Origin: an uncultured Thiodictyon sp. | Lineage (GTDB): Bacteria > Pseudomonadota > Gammaproteobacteria > Chromatiales > Chromatiaceae | Assembly: GCA_903837595.1 (NCBI GenBank) | Contig: CAILVI010000388.1 | Location: 1-33,937 of the forward strand | DNA: 33,937 bases | Direction: 5' to 3' | Made by a program: the position numbers and the translations under genes | Notes under the pieces: generated by a model | Seen by the model: only the letters and a program-made list of their open reading frames with translations | Told to the model about the DNA's origin: nothing | The model's database searches: none | Part shown: positions 33,747-33,937 of the stretch, piece by piece | Layout of the letters: every line of letters starts with the position of its first letter | How positions within the stretch are numbered: the stretch's first letter is position 1

Positions 33747-33937
33747 CCTAGAAAGAGCAGTTGGACCTTGCCCTTGTTGACCTAACCTGATGAAATATTA
33801 GGGCAAGGAGGTGCGTATGAACGATCTTATCCTTCACCCTACGGGTGAAACCGAAACGACCGCGTTAGTGGCGTTCGCCGGCCCGGTTGCCGTGGACACG
33901 TTTGGTGGCAGGGTCCACGTTGAGTGGGACCCGCAGG
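33747..33937 (+). mobile_element. IS1380-family-like insertion sequence, left end (continues past window)
   Basis: The boundary at 33747 begins CCTAGAAAGAGCAG, resembling the CCTAGA-type terminal repeats of IS1380-family elements such as ISEcp1. It falls exactly where the ATPase coding homology stops. The adjacent bases GTAGA (33742-33746) may be the target duplication, but the other end is outside the window. A 9-base inverted repeat CCTTGCCCT (33766-33774)/AGGGCAAGG (33800-33808) precedes the transposase gene and covers part of its ribosome-binding site. Confidence 0.7.
33817..33937 (+). CDS. IS1380-like transposase, N-terminal fragment
   Basis: An open frame of 40 residues begins MNDLILHPTGETETTALVAF and continues ...VDTFGGRVHVEWDPQ to the window end. 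The FGGRVHVEWDP stretch is what I associate with the N-terminus of IS1380-type DDE transposases. A strong ribosome-binding site AAGGAGG (33805-33811) lies 5 bases before the ATG. The catalytic domain is outside the window, so family assignment rests on this N-terminus plus the terminal CCTAGA. Confidence 0.7.
   Translation, partial: MNDLILHPTGETETTALVAFAGPVAVDTFGGRVHVEWDPQ

Noticed and set aside
1-33937. CRISPR array, rRNA operon or replication origin
   Set aside because: No regularly spaced direct repeats of CRISPR size, no rRNA-like stretch and no DnaA-box cluster were seen; only two tRNAs are present.

Overview
The window is GC-rich, tightly packed bacterial DNA. Its gene set (LivMGF importer, E. 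coli-like lpdA, htpX, yciB/yciI, the SH3/coiled-coil protein of the TIGR04211 type, orphan hypF, HME-type RND pump) and its dense short palindromic intergenic repeats suggest a gammaproteobacterium, most likely a purple sulfur bacterium of the Chromatiaceae. That placement is inference from gene content and style, not from a marker gene.

Layout, left to right. (1) 1-2166: the end of a branched-chain amino-acid ABC importer operon (livM partial, livG, livF). (2) 2183-9754: a five-gene chemosensory operon, cheR-TPR, double-domain cheW, a receptor without an obvious HAMP, a cheA-receiver hybrid kinase and cheB. It is bracketed by two copies of one hairpin-forming repeat and faced convergently by a receiver/HD-GYP cyclic-di-GMP phosphodiesterase (9812-11050). 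The parts list is that of the Pseudomonas Wsp system, but with a degrading enzyme where Wsp has a diguanylate cyclase. (3) 11441-14370: envelope and quality-control genes yciB, yciI, a periplasmic parvulin, and convergent htpX. (4) 14504-14828: a tRNA-Ala(GGC)/tRNA-Glu(TTC) transcription unit with a good promoter and terminator. (5) 14863-18084: a macrodomain protein, lpdA, and an Mrr-type restriction endonuclease. (6) 18319-21339: arginine biosynthesis (argD, argF), with an intrinsic terminator placed in front of argD, followed by an SH3/coiled-coil membrane protein. (7) 21510-25693, minus strand: a single-domain response regulator, two proteins I do not recognise and hypF, in one closely spaced run. 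(8) 26164-31126: a heavy-metal RND adaptor and pump with a perfect palindrome between them. (9) 31123-32481: a secreted PsiD-like member of the phosphatidylserine decarboxylase family. (10) 32566-33937: a large inverted repeat, then an AAA-type ATPase gene whose 5' end is cut off by an IS1380-type insertion sequence running off the window.

The two most promising novelties are the Wsp-like array paired with an HD-GYP output inside a repeat bracket, and the response-regulator operon with two unrecognised cytoplasmic proteins. Coordinates of starts were chosen from homology and ribosome-binding sites where the longest reading frame looked overextended.
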